A DNA stretch of 64,000 nt from Sutcliffiella sp. FSL R7-0096 (GTDB lineage: Bacteria; Bacillota; Bacilli; Bacillales; Bacillaceae_I): positions 1,034,001 through 1,098,000 of the forward strand of contig NZ_CP152003.1 of NCBI RefSeq assembly GCF_038595065.1, read 5' to 3'. Below the pieces are notes generated by a model. It saw nothing but the letters and a program-made list of their open reading frames with translations. It had not been told where the DNA came from and did not search any database. Shown in pieces: positions 7,309 through 15,093 of the stretch. The position numbers and the translations under genes are program-made. Position 1 is the first letter of the stretch; every line of letters starts with the position of its first letter.

Positions 7309-7890
7309 TTGAAAAAGACCTTATCACTACAGTTTCCGATCAATCAAAAAGATTACACAGAGTTATTTCGATATATGCCTTATTTTAAATCCATTTTCAA
7401 GCTTGCATTAGCAGGGAATGTAATAGCACTTTTTCTATTCTGCATGTACAATATCATCGCTAACCTGCAAATAGCTGCAGACGGGGTAGAATTTTTAATT
7501 CTTAATATTGTAACGGTGGGCATCGGATTGGTTTTATACTTTGTCATTCTTTTTTTAACAAAGACGTTTTTCCGGAAAGTTATCGAAAAAAGAAGCCTGA
7601 AGCTATACAACCTCTACTATGGAACAAATCCTACCTACCAAATTGGATACGACCCACGCTTTGACGCGATCGTATTGGGGAAGGAAAAGAGAAAAATCCC
7701 GGTAGATCAATCCCTCACTGTTTATACAACGGAAAATAACTATCTGTTCTATGTAGGCAAAGGAAAAGGACAAGAGGATCGGTTCATTCTGCCAAAAAAT
7801 GGAGATAAAGATCAACAGTTTAAGGTGGACCGCATGGTTACCATGTTAGAGGAGAAGGGGGTTGTGATGAAGGAAGGGAAAGGGATTTAG
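7309..7890 (+). CDS. Hypothetical membrane protein (YcxB-like layout)
   Basis: A 193-residue protein starting at TTG 7309, six bases after CCAGGAGG. Two hydrophobic segments span about residues 28-53 and 61-85. A soluble C-terminal half follows, rich in charged residues, with the strand pattern of small membrane-anchored YcxB-like or PH-like domains (RKIPVDQSLTVYTTENNYLFYVG). The function is not recognised, and YcxB-like is a resemblance rather than an assignment. It is followed by a strong terminator. Confidence 0.7.
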   Translation: MKKTLSLQFPINQKDYTELFRYMPYFKSIFKLALAGNVIALFLFCMYNIIANLQIAADGVEFLILNIVTVGIGLVLYFVILFLTKTFFRKVIEKRSLKLYNLYYGTNPTYQIGYDPRFDAIVLGKEKRKIPVDQSLTVYTTENNYLFYVGKGKGQEDRFILPKNGDKDQQFKVDRMVTMLEEKGVVMKEGKGI

Positions 7891-7895
7891 GAAAT

Positions 7896-7931
7896 AAAAA
7901 GGAGCTTACCTCTGTTTGGTAAGCTCCTTTA
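7896..7931. terminator. Bidirectional terminator
   Basis: AAAGGAGCTTACC - tctgttt - GGTAAGCTCCTTT, a 13-bp perfect stem with A and T tracts. It serves both the plus-strand membrane protein gene and the minus-strand cwlJ gene that converge here. Confidence 0.9.
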
Positions 7932-7942
7932 ACTTTATACCC

Positions 7943-8383
7943 TTAACCCCTATAAACGCTGTCACATGTATCGGCAATTGGCTCATAATAGCAATGCTGT
8001 TTGAATTGTCCCGCAAAAGGCTGATCATACCATGTTGGAGGACATGGAGCATAAGGATTGAAATACCATAGCGCAAATTTAGCTGGGTGTTCCCTCCAAA
8101 AGTCCAATGTTTTCTTCGCTAGTCTTTTCTCCACTTCCCTGGCTCGGTTGTAAAAGATATTCCCTTTTTGGACCGCTTCAAAAGAGTAGTTCCCACCTTG
8201 TACCTGATAGATTACCTGCGGAATGGTCCTTACATCTTTAAAGTCCAGGCAATCCGCTATTGCGCGATTGACAATAACATTTCCTACATACAACATACCT
8301 TGTTTTCCTTCGCCTTCCGCTTCTGCACGTATCATCCTGGCCACTAAAGCCAAGTCTGAATCTGTATATTTTACTCTTGCCAT
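7943..8383 (-). CDS. cwlJ: Spore cortex-lytic / cell wall hydrolase CwlJ
   Basis: A 146-residue protein of the SleB/CwlJ hydrolase family, close to the usual CwlJ length of about 140. The diagnostic parts are LVARMIRAEAEGEGKQGMLYVGNVIVNRA (the catalytic Glu is in the RAEAEGE segment at about residues 19-25) and the C-terminal KFALWYFNPYAPCPPTW. It has no signal peptide, as in known CwlJ proteins, which are made in the mother cell and placed in the spore coat. There CwlJ degrades cortex muramic-lactam peptidoglycan during germination, notably with calcium-dipicolinate. Single gene with a GGTGGGGTGAG ribosome site. Confidence 0.9.
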   Translation of the reverse strand: MARVKYTDSDLALVARMIRAEAEGEGKQGMLYVGNVIVNRAIADCLDFKDVRTIPQVIYQVQGGNYSFEAVQKGNIFYNRAREVEKRLAKKTLDFWREHPAKFALWYFNPYAPCPPTWYDQPFAGQFKQHCYYEPIADTCDSVYRG

Positions 8384-8531
8384 TTATCTCACCCCACCAT
8401 ATTGTATGAAATACGCCCAGATTGTTGTCATAAATTATTTGACTGTTTTTCTTTTTTCCTAATGTTGGGTTTTATTTTAGAGAATGGTAGAATGGTAGTG
8501 GGAATTTTTATGGTAAATTGGGGTGTGTTTA

Positions 8532-9278
8532 TTGAATTTTTTTTGGAGTTTTGAATGGAATATTATAGGGATAATATGCACCATCCTTGGATGGACAGTG
8601 ATTACTTTTTGGGGATGGAGGATCTATCGTAAGCAGGATAAGAAAGAGCTACCCAGGATTTGGAGAATTGTCATAACGGTTTGGATTGGCCTGTTATCTT
8701 TTTCTTTTAACATAACTTTTGCTGGAGAATTGCTTTCCTTAGCCATTCTGCCACTTGGTGTTTGGTTGTTGTATGCACTTATAGGGAAAGAGCGTTGGGA
8801 AGCATACCGCAAATATGCTTGGATCGGTTTTACTGGGAATTACATATTTTTGTTAACATCTTTATTGGCAATTGGATTATCGAGTGTGTTTTACCCCAAG
8901 GATGAGGTAGAAACGTTTCTTGCAGATGTTGATTCAGCTGAATTATTGATCACCCATCCATCTGGAGAAGAAGTTATTCTTAATAAAGTAAAACTGGAAG
9001 AGGATCTCCAATCATTTGAACAAACCCGTTTAGATGTTATTCAATGGACTGAAGAAATAAGGGAACAGCAATGGGCAATAGAGGACAACAGGACGTCTGA
9101 GAAGGTTCAGGAGAAATTTCCTTATTCACTAACAGGTGTTAAACCAAAAACCGGTGAGAAAATAACTGTTTATGTAGAAATGGACGGAAATGGCTTATTA
9201 GTAACAACAAAGAACACTCAATACTACTATCGTTCTGATACCGCATCCTTTCTTGAGAAAAGGGGGAATGCACAATGA
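8532..9278 (+). CDS. Hypothetical membrane protein, first of a pair
   Basis: About 248 residues. The start is best placed at TTG 8532, about 7 bases after GGGGTG; a GTG at 8523 overlaps that site. Four hydrophobic segments occupy the first ~130 residues, then a soluble C-terminal domain of about 110 residues with many charged residues. Not recognised. Its last codons overlap the next gene's ATG by 4 bases (ATGA), so the two are translated together. Confidence 0.7.
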   Translation: MNFFWSFEWNIIGIICTILGWTVITFWGWRIYRKQDKKELPRIWRIVITVWIGLLSFSFNITFAGELLSLAILPLGVWLLYALIGKERWEAYRKYAWIGFTGNYIFLLTSLLAIGLSSVFYPKDEVETFLADVDSAELLITHPSGEEVILNKVKLEEDLQSFEQTRLDVIQWTEEIREQQWAIEDNRTSEKVQEKFPYSLTGVKPKTGEKITVYVEMDGNGLLVTTKNTQYYYRSDTASFLEKRGNAQ

Positions 9279-9994
9279 ATAAACAGCTTTTAGCAGTTCT
9301 TATTTTTGGGGGTATTATAGCATTGGGTATGGGGGTATTTTATTTCTTTTCAGTCCCGAAAGAATTTTATACAGAAGAAGAGTTGCTTGAAAATTATTAT
9401 CATGTAACGCCAGAAATGAAATTCCAAATTCAAGACATCGTTCAACTGGACGAGAAAACATATATCGTTCTGCACCATTCTTATGGTGACAAATATGGAT
9501 CAAGCGTTTGGGTTTGGAGAATGGGGAAGTGGGATAATGTTGGATCATCATCTTCGACAGGTCCTCAAATCCTCAATAATAATGGAAACTCATATGTTTA
9601 CTGGAACTTGGACCCAGATGATATTGCGCAAAAAGTGGAGATATTTGTAACATCCAGAAGGAACTATTCCATCACTAATTCCGGTGCTTCTGACCGCAAG
9701 GAAGTTTATTACCCACAAATACAAGTGAAACATGAGATCGAGTTAGGAGAAAAAAGCTATGGCTATGCCAAGCTACCATCTCAATGGAAAGAGCTAACAG
9801 GTTCTTTCGATGTTAGCCCCGCCGATAATGGAATTTTACCTTCCAGTCATTATTTTACGTATCAATATCAGGCTCTTAATGACAAAGGCGAAGCGATAAG
9901 TCTTGAACATACACATCGTAATGGTGGCGGTGGCTCCTATTCGGGGGATTATGTCATTTTCATGGGACCAGTACAGTCGGGGGACTTGGAATAG
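9275..9994 (+). CDS. Membrane-anchored extracytoplasmic protein
   Basis: 239 residues with one N-terminal hydrophobic anchor (about residues 5-26) and a soluble remainder that is probably outside the cell. The C-terminus has a glycine-rich run (HRNGGGGSYSGDYV). No catalytic motif is visible. The 4-base overlap with the upstream four-helix membrane protein suggests a two-subunit membrane unit of unknown function. Confidence 0.7.
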   Translation: MNKQLLAVLIFGGIIALGMGVFYFFSVPKEFYTEEELLENYYHVTPEMKFQIQDIVQLDEKTYIVLHHSYGDKYGSSVWVWRMGKWDNVGSSSSTGPQILNNNGNSYVYWNLDPDDIAQKVEIFVTSRRNYSITNSGASDRKEVYYPQIQVKHEIELGEKSYGYAKLPSQWKELTGSFDVSPADNGILPSSHYFTYQYQALNDKGEAISLEHTHRNGGGGSYSGDYVIFMGPVQSGDLE

Positions 9995-10030
9995 ACGAAA
10001 TGAGCATATTTCTTAAAAGGTGTGATTGAT

Positions 10031-10483
10031 ATGAAAAGAGTGGACGTTGCTTACGTTTTACTGCTCGATGAAATTAGTGGGAAAATCCTTATAGTGAAAA
10101 ACACTGGTCCAAAAGGGTCCTATTATACGTTGCCTGGTGGTGCGGTGGAGCCCGGAGAAACATTACAGCTGGCTGCTGTTCGAGAAGTGAAAGAGGAAAC
10201 TGGACTGGATGTGGAGGTAAATGGAATTCTGACAGTTATGGAAGCATTCTTTGAGGTAAAAGGGCATCATGCTATTTTCTTTGTTTTCAAAGGTGAAGTA
10301 ATTGGTGGCGAAATAGAAATCAACATGCCTGAGGAAATTGAAGAAGTTGTTTGGATGGATGTCGAAGAGGCTGAAAAATATTTGAGTTTTTCAGAGGGAG
10401 TTAAGGAATTATTCCAAAGGACAGTACCTTATAGTTATAGGGGAAGGGTGCAACATACTTTGTCAAGAAACAATGGGGAGTAA
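10031..10483 (+). CDS. NUDIX hydrolase
   Basis: 150 residues with a complete Nudix box: the glycine of GGAVEPGE, then REVKEETGL (pattern GX5EX7REUXEEXGU) at about residues 36-58. Such enzymes cleave X-linked nucleoside diphosphates. The preceding LPGG and the hydrophobic AIFFVFKGEV strand fit the MutT/YjhB-like class; the substrate is unknown. ATG 10031 is preferred because AAAAGGTG is spaced for it; three more residues upstream would overlap the site. Stands alone. Confidence 0.87.
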   Translation: MKRVDVAYVLLLDEISGKILIVKNTGPKGSYYTLPGGAVEPGETLQLAAVREVKEETGLDVEVNGILTVMEAFFEVKGHHAIFFVFKGEVIGGEIEINMPEEIEEVVWMDVEEAEKYLSFSEGVKELFQRTVPYSYRGRVQHTLSRNNGE

Positions 10484-10590
10484 TTCATTTGGGAAATTTC
10501 AGTTGTGTCAGTAGCTTTTAGGTTATTGTGTAGGAAGGATGCTAGCTCTATAAGCCCGAAGCACCACCAAAATAATAGAAAATAAATTTA

Positions 10591-10627
10591 AAAAGGGGCA
10601 TTCCTTATTGGAATCACCCCTGCCTTT
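10591..10627 (-). terminator. Terminator for the minus-strand gene
   Basis: Read on the minus strand: GGGGtgATTCC - aataa - GGAATgcCCC followed by TTTTT. It also has a weaker T stretch on the plus side and so may serve the NUDIX gene. Confidence 0.75.
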
Positions 10628-10645
10628 TGTAGGTGAAACACGTAC

Positions 10646-11190
10646 CTACTCTTTTCTCGTAAAGTCAAATCCATATTTTTTACTTAACTCCAACAGCTGA
10701 ATTCTTAAATTTTGCACTTCATCTCTCCGGTCAAACGTTTTTATCTCCCCACCTTTGAAATAAAGTTCCAAACTCTGCTCTTTTGTTTCATCATTTATAA
10801 CCAAATATACTTTTTCAATATCTTCCCAGCCGTATTGTTGTTCGTCGGTAAAAGGACTAGCTACCGTGGCCATACCAGCAAAGTCGACGACAGTGACCGG
10901 TTTAATTCCTATAACCATTAAAGAAATTGCTAGAAAGAAGCAAATGAAGCTTAATGCGACTTTTAATCGGTAATAGAAAAAGGATAATACAGCACCGGTA
11001 ATTAGCAACAGGAGCGCAACTACGAAGTAAATATATGTGTCATCGCAGGCGTTTCTACTATCCAAACCGTACTGCCATCATGGAGAACTTTGTGAATCAT
11101 ATATGGTAATAGCCATATGATCAAAGGAGAAAAAATAACCAAAGCTATGGCAGCCACCATAAAATAATGCCGCTTTTCGTAATTTTTCAT
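10646..11190 (-). pseudogene. Membrane protein gene split by a -1 frameshift
   Basis: Two overlapping minus-strand frames make sense as one protein. The first starts at ATG 11190 (ribosome site GGGGGCG) and encodes 56 residues with one hydrophobic segment, ending at TAG 11020-11022. The second, in the -1 frame, has no good start (only a TTG at 11065 without a ribosome site), yet continues as TYIYFVVALLLLITGAV, two hydrophobic segments, and a soluble tail (WEDIEKVYLVINDET). Joined near 11040 they give a ~180-residue protein with about three membrane helices. The lesion is probably one missing base. Family not recognised. An overlapping two-gene arrangement remains possible. Confidence 0.55.
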
Positions 11191-11326
11191 TTTGAACGCC
11201 CCCTTTAGTTTACATACGTTATAAAGAATGAGAAGTTTCAAGAAAAAGGTAAAATTTACTGAATTATGTGAAACTTCCACTCGCTTAGACTCGTATATTA
11301 GTTGAAAGCAACCTAGGAGGGATTCC

Positions 11327-11632
11327 ATGGATCAAGCAATAGGGATTATACTTGCGCTGCCAATGTATATTGTATTGATTTGGATCTATTTCAACCCGAG
11401 AGAAGGAATGCTGTTTGGTCAAAGGTGGAAGTACAAGGACTAACCTGACTTTACGGATGAGGCATTATGGTTTACCCGTTCTGCATCTGCTATAGGATTG
11501 TTCTTCATTACGATTGTTTTGGTGTCGACAATATTTAATCCCATGTATGGACTCCTATTATTTGTTGGGTTGTTCCTGTATATCTTATACAGTATTTTCA
11601 AGTTTAGAAGCAAAGTGCTGGATGAAGAGTAA
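11327..11632 (+). pseudogene. Small membrane protein gene with an in-frame TAA
   Basis: A start ATG 11327 behind AGGAGG opens a frame of 38 codons closed by TAA at 11441-11443. The same frame then continues without interruption for 62 codons to TAA 11630-11632. The joined product is a plausible ~100-residue protein: hydrophobic segment 5-22, then FNPREGMLFGQRWKYKD, stop, PDFTDEALWFTRSASAIG, and two more hydrophobic segments. The W+KD-x-P...R pattern recalls DUF6199-like proteins, with low certainty. A single G-to-T change (GAA to TAA) would explain it. Either a recent nonsense mutation or a sequence error. Confidence 0.6.
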
Positions 11633-11643
11633 GAGGTAAAGCA

Positions 11644-11688
11644 ATGAGAAAGATATTCAACTTTATTAATAAGGGGGAGTCTAAATGA
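11644..11688 (+). CDS. Possible 14-codon leader peptide
   Basis: ATG 11644, preceded by GAGGT, encodes MRKIFNFINKGESK and stops at TGA 11686-11688, overlapping the ATG of the next gene in the ATGA arrangement. The next gene's ribosome site (AAGGGGGAG) lies inside it. It could couple translation or simply be chance. Confidence 0.3.
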   Translation: MRKIFNFINKGESK

Positions 11689-11882
11689 TTTGGCTATTTG
11701 TCATCATACCTATCTTGTTTCTTCAAGTAATCACCATCTATATGGATAAAAAGAACATAGGAATGAATCAACCTCCAGATATGAACAGAGGCAATCAAAA
11801 TATCGAAGCGGAAACTACCAGGTATCAGTTTAACCAATTCAATAACCACGGTGGCGGTAGCGATAGTGGAGGGTCAAACTAA
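11685..11882 (+). CDS. Small single-pass membrane protein, Asn/Gly-rich tail
   Basis: 65 residues: one N-terminal hydrophobic segment (about residues 2-19), a short basic stretch, then a low-complexity polar tail ending NNHGGGSDSGGSN. The ATG follows AAGGGGGAG. It lies one base before the next gene and is probably in an operon with it. Function unknown. Confidence 0.6.
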   Translation: MIWLFVIIPILFLQVITIYMDKKNIGMNQPPDMNRGNQNIEAETTRYQFNQFNNHGGGSDSGGSN

Positions 11883-11883
11883 A

Positions 11884-12297
11884 ATGAGTGCAAATATGCA
11901 AATAAATGAGGAGAATTTCAAAGTCTTAAAGGCTTCTAAAGATACTTTAGGGAGCCATCTTCAACTTGAAGTCACCCTTCCAGATGGGAAATGTATAATC
12001 AGATGGGGGCTGGATGAGGTTGATTATATGAGAATTAAAGATATTGTTAAAAAGAATTATTTTGATATTCTCGATGCAGAGTATTACTACGAGATACTTC
12101 CCTATGTTTCTGTAAGCCTTGATAAGCCTAAGGGAAAGCAGAAGTTCATTGCGAGCGTGCGCTGTGTACAAGGACAGAAGGCGGCGAAAATAGAGTTTGA
12201 ATGTTCGGAAAGATTTGCAGGGAATATGGAGTGGTTTAGGCAGGAAGTAAGGGGTTTGGAGGATTTGGAGAGTTTGAGATGGGAAAAATTCAAATAA
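11884..12297 (+). CDS. Hypothetical cytoplasmic protein
   Basis: 137 residues, no membrane segment or signal. Start ATG 11884 is favoured by GGAGGG about 9 bases upstream. The sequence is acidic and basic in turn, with a central EYYYEILPYVSVSLDKPKGK stretch; no family recognised. It overlaps the following P-loop gene by 19 bases, so the two are likely cotranslated. Confidence 0.6.
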   Translation: MSANMQINEENFKVLKASKDTLGSHLQLEVTLPDGKCIIRWGLDEVDYMRIKDIVKKNYFDILDAEYYYEILPYVSVSLDKPKGKQKFIASVRCVQGQKAAKIEFECSERFAGNMEWFRQEVRGLEDLESLRWEKFK

Positions 12298-12881
12298 TGG
12301 AACATGGAATAGGAACATCCAAAAGACTACTGATCATGACCGTCGGAAAAACACATAGTGGAAAGACGACCTTTGCCAAGAAACTTGAGCAAGCCTTGCA
12401 AAATTCCATGGTAATGGATCAGGATAACCATGCTGAATTCATTAACACCCACTACCAAAAACTGCAGCCCACAGCTGGCCCAAATACCCTCAAACATGCC
12501 GTTTCAGAATTGATTGTCCGATACGCAATAAATCAGACCGACCTACACCTTATCATTTCCAACGCAAATAGAAACCTAAAAAGTCGCAAGGACCTTCTTG
12601 CAAAGTTCTTTCCAGAGGATGAATTTTACCGTATTCTCGTTCATTTTGATATTCCGGATGAAGTCCTTAAAGAACGTGTAGAGAACAGTATGAGAAGCAC
12701 GAATATATTCAGGGGTGCTTCTAACTTTAAGGAAGTACTCAACAGACAACAGAAGGAATCCCTTCTTGAAGATGTGACAGATCCAGAAGAAGGGGAAGGA
12801 AATAGACTATTTATTATTAGGGATAATCGCGAGGAGGAAGAAGTAATTCAGGAAATCTTAGAAATCGTGAAAGGTAAGTAA
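12279..12881 (+). CDS. P-loop ATPase/kinase (AAA_33-like)
   Basis: 200 residues with a Walker A motif GKTHSGKTT at about residues 23-31, followed by MDQDNHAEFINTHY, where the Asp may be the substrate- or metal-binding residue of a zeta-toxin/AAA_33-type kinase fold. A C-terminal DIPDEVLKERVENSMRST helix fits the lid of small-molecule kinases. The substrate is unknown. The start overlaps the preceding gene; a GGAGAG element lies upstream. Confidence 0.78.
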   Translation: MGKIQIMEHGIGTSKRLLIMTVGKTHSGKTTFAKKLEQALQNSMVMDQDNHAEFINTHYQKLQPTAGPNTLKHAVSELIVRYAINQTDLHLIISNANRNLKSRKDLLAKFFPEDEFYRILVHFDIPDEVLKERVENSMRSTNIFRGASNFKEVLNRQQKESLLEDVTDPEEGEGNRLFIIRDNREEEEVIQEILEIVKGK

Positions 12882-13009
12882 GGTGTTGATCATTCAAAGT
12901 TTAAAAGATGGTTTAAGAATTGCATTCTGCTGTTCTGTTTTTTTTCGTCGTTGATATTTATTTGGAATGGTTAATATATTTATTTTGTGAATAATTCCAA
13001 GGAAGAATC

Positions 13010-13564
13010 ATGATAATACTTATAAATATCATTTCCAAACTCAGCTTTCATGAAAAGGACATAATCATGATTGGACTAATTCTGGCTATTATCCTATTTA
13101 ATATTATCGCATGGAAAGTAAAGAAAAAATTAACTCGGAACCAAATGGTGCACATTTGGTTGTTTACGATTGCTTTTCAGTTAATACATGATTTGATTGT
13201 GGAATTTAAGTTGGGAGGATATTGGTATTTTAATTAGGGAATTGATTGGGCAGGGCTGTTGGCTCATACAGTATTAATCCCCCCAGTTAATATCTTGTTC
13301 CTTAACTTTTTTCCTTTTAAAGAGAAGGTTTCCAAACAAATTTTCTATTTCTGTGCCTGGGTTTTCACTATTATTATTTATGAAATTATTGCTTTGCTAC
13401 CTGAACCATATGGATATTTTAATTATGGTTGGTGGAAGTTGCAATATTCTATGGTGGAAGATGTAATCTTGCTTTTAATTCTATTACGATTTTACAAATA
13501 CATTATAAGTCTCGAGAAATCCCTACTAAAAAAACAAAATCAATCACCAGGAGGAGTTCAATGA
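13010..13564 (+). pseudogene. CBO0543-family membrane protein gene with in-frame TAG
   Basis: One frame runs from ATG 13010 to the stop at 13564, interrupted only by TAG at 13235-13237 (codon 76). Before the stop the product ends HDLIVEFKLGGYWYFN; after it the frame resumes GIDWAGLLAHTVLIPPVNILF. Together these match my memory of CBO0543-type proteins (~180 residues, several membrane helices, a D-x-x-x-x-KY-x-Y-F-x-x-x-IDW signature), so the TAG replaces what should be a Lys codon (AAG to TAG). The part after the stop could reinitiate at TTG 13259 only without a ribosome site. Function of the family unknown. Confidence 0.7.
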
Positions 13565-13650
13565 ACTCCTGTTACAAGGTGTCATCTGCCACTATTAACT
13601 CATCCGCATAATTCTGATCAATAAATAATGAGCTGTACTAATTGCGACTT

Positions 13651-14562
13651 TCATAAGGTTTCTTTTTTGTTTGTGGTTCGAATACCGTTCTTGGTTCGCC
13701 TCTGTTTCATATTCCCAACCATTATCCCGCCTAAAATAAGAGCAACTCCGACCCATTGATATACACTGATATGTTCAGATAATACAAGGGCTGACATGAT
13801 TACTGCGACAGGAAGCTCGGAGGCTGTAAGGATCGTTCCAAGACCTGGTCCGACATGTGGCATCCCAATGGAAAAGAGTAATGGGGGAAGTACCACACCA
13901 AATATACCTAGAATTAATCCATAAGGAGCTAATCCTATTACAGTTTGTAAATCCACTAAAAATACAGGGGGAAACAAGGTAAAAGTAACAATCAAGCCTC
14001 CGGTGGAAAGAAGGGCGCTTTTTTGAATTGCAGGGATATCTTTGCCTACGATCCCACTCAAAAATATAAATATGGAAAAAGTAAGTGCAGCAAGTACTCC
14101 CCATAAAACTCCCTGCAAAGAAACGGATTCGACACTTCCCCCAAAAATTCCCGCTGCTAAAACAGATCCTGAAAGTAAGATCACAATAGAGAGAACCTTA
14201 CCTGATGAAGGACGCTTCTTATAGAAAATCCATTCAATCAATGTGCCGATCCAGATAAATTGAAACAAACAAATGATAGCCAGGGAAGCTTCAAGTGTTT
14301 GCAAGGATTGATAGTAAAGCAATCCTGTTAGTCCCATCGGTATTCCTGCCAAAACAAGCTTGAGTGTTTGAATAGCTTGGAAATCTTTCTTTCTACCAAA
14401 GAAAGTGACGACCCAAATAATGAGGGTACCCACCAACACCTGACTACCTGTTACCTCACTCATGGAATAACCTGCAGCATATGCAAGCTTCACAAATGTA
14501 GACAAGATCCCCAGGCAACATCCCCCTAAAAATACAATCAACGCATAATGCCAAGTCTTCAT
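13651..14562 (-). CDS. EamA-family (DMT) permease
   Basis: 303 residues with ten hydrophobic segments arranged as two EamA repeats of five, typical of 10-TM drug/metabolite transporters. Family features include the N-terminal GGCCLGILSTFVKLAYAAGYS and GSQVLVGTLIIW, and the second-repeat ASELPVAVIMSALVLSEHISVYQWVGVALILGGIMV near the C-terminus. It moves an unknown metabolite across the inner membrane. ATG 14562 is chosen because the frame upstream runs through a leader terminator and is not conserved-looking. Expression is probably controlled by that leader terminator (14595-14632). Confidence 0.87.
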   Translation of the reverse strand: MKTWHYALIVFLGGCCLGILSTFVKLAYAAGYSMSEVTGSQVLVGTLIIWVVTFFGRKKDFQAIQTLKLVLAGIPMGLTGLLYYQSLQTLEASLAIICLFQFIWIGTLIEWIFYKKRPSSGKVLSIVILLSGSVLAAGIFGGSVESVSLQGVLWGVLAALTFSIFIFLSGIVGKDIPAIQKSALLSTGGLIVTFTLFPPVFLVDLQTVIGLAPYGLILGIFGVVLPPLLFSIGMPHVGPGLGTILTASELPVAVIMSALVLSEHISVYQWVGVALILGGIMVGNMKQRRTKNGIRTTNKKETL

Positions 14563-14594
14563 ACTATCTACCCGCTTTCTTTGATTGAACATAC

Positions 14595-14632
14595 AAAAAA
14601 GCCACACGACTGCCCGAAGACAGTCGTGTGGC
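14595..14632 (-). terminator. Intrinsic terminator in the EamA leader
   Basis: A perfect 12-bp stem GCCACACGACTG - 8-nt loop - CAGTCGTGTGGC, followed on the minus strand by TTTTTT. It lies between the promoter at 14696-14724 and the EamA start codon at 14562. No minus-strand gene ends here, so it is an attenuator or the end of a short RNA rather than the terminator of an upstream gene. Confidence 0.85.
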
Positions 14633-14695
14633 GAAAATAGAGTGATCTCTAGAAAAATCCACATGTAACATTTTATTATTAAATTTCCAAACCAA

Positions 14696-14724
14696 ATTAT
14701 AACGGATTGGGTGACTTATTTCAA
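14696..14724 (-). promoter_or_regulatory. Sigma-A promoter of the EamA gene
   Basis: On the minus strand TTGAAA (14719-14724), a 17-bp spacer, TATAAT (14696-14701). The spacing and -10 are ideal. The transcript would have a ~125-nt leader holding a 5-bp hairpin (TAGAG-atca-CTCTA) and the strong terminator. Confidence 0.75.
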
Positions 14725-14813
14725 TCGTATTTTTCTCATATCCCACAACACATTAAAAGTTGTCTTCCGAACAAATTAGGAGCAAAGTTGGTAATAACAG
14801 GAGGGGACGGAAA

Positions 14814-15020
14814 ATGAACTTTAAAAATTCGATATCAGACACTAAGTTGAAAATGGTACATTTGGAAAGAGAAATGAAAAGGCTGGAAAATTTAAAAAGG
14901 AGAGAAGATATCCACAAATTACATGAGAGACTGATAACGATAAATAGGGAAATCGACCAGCTGATTCTCGAAGCTAATAAGAGTACAGGAAAAATTCGTG
15001 TAAGTTTCCCGTTAATATAG
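14814..15020 (+). CDS. Possible Spo0E-like phosphatase peptide
   Basis: 68 residues, strongly helical and charged. Two helices are visible, about residues 10-25 (LKMVHLEREMKRLENL) and 32-55 (HKLHERLITINREIDQLILEAN). The second ends in NREIDQLI, similar to the SQELDRLI signature of Spo0E-family aspartyl phosphatases that act on Spo0A-P, but with N-R in place of S-Q. ATG 14814 follows AGGAGGGG. The match is suggestive only; a plain coiled-coil protein is the alternative. It is 74 bases upstream of sqhC. Confidence 0.5.
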   Translation: MNFKNSISDTKLKMVHLEREMKRLENLKRREDIHKLHERLITINREIDQLILEANKSTGKIRVSFPLI

Positions 15021-15093
15021 GCTTCTGAATACCCTTCTAAATTTTTCAAACCTACATATGGTGTATAAAAACGTATACATCATGGAGGGAAAT

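Noticed and set aside
13429-13611. Alternative frame in the 3' end of the CBO0543-type gene
   Set aside because: It lies in another frame inside the broken gene and has no ribosome site.
14564-14746. 60-residue gene in the EamA leader
   Set aside because: It spans the promoter and terminator hairpin and has no strong ribosome site; discussed only as a possible leader peptide.
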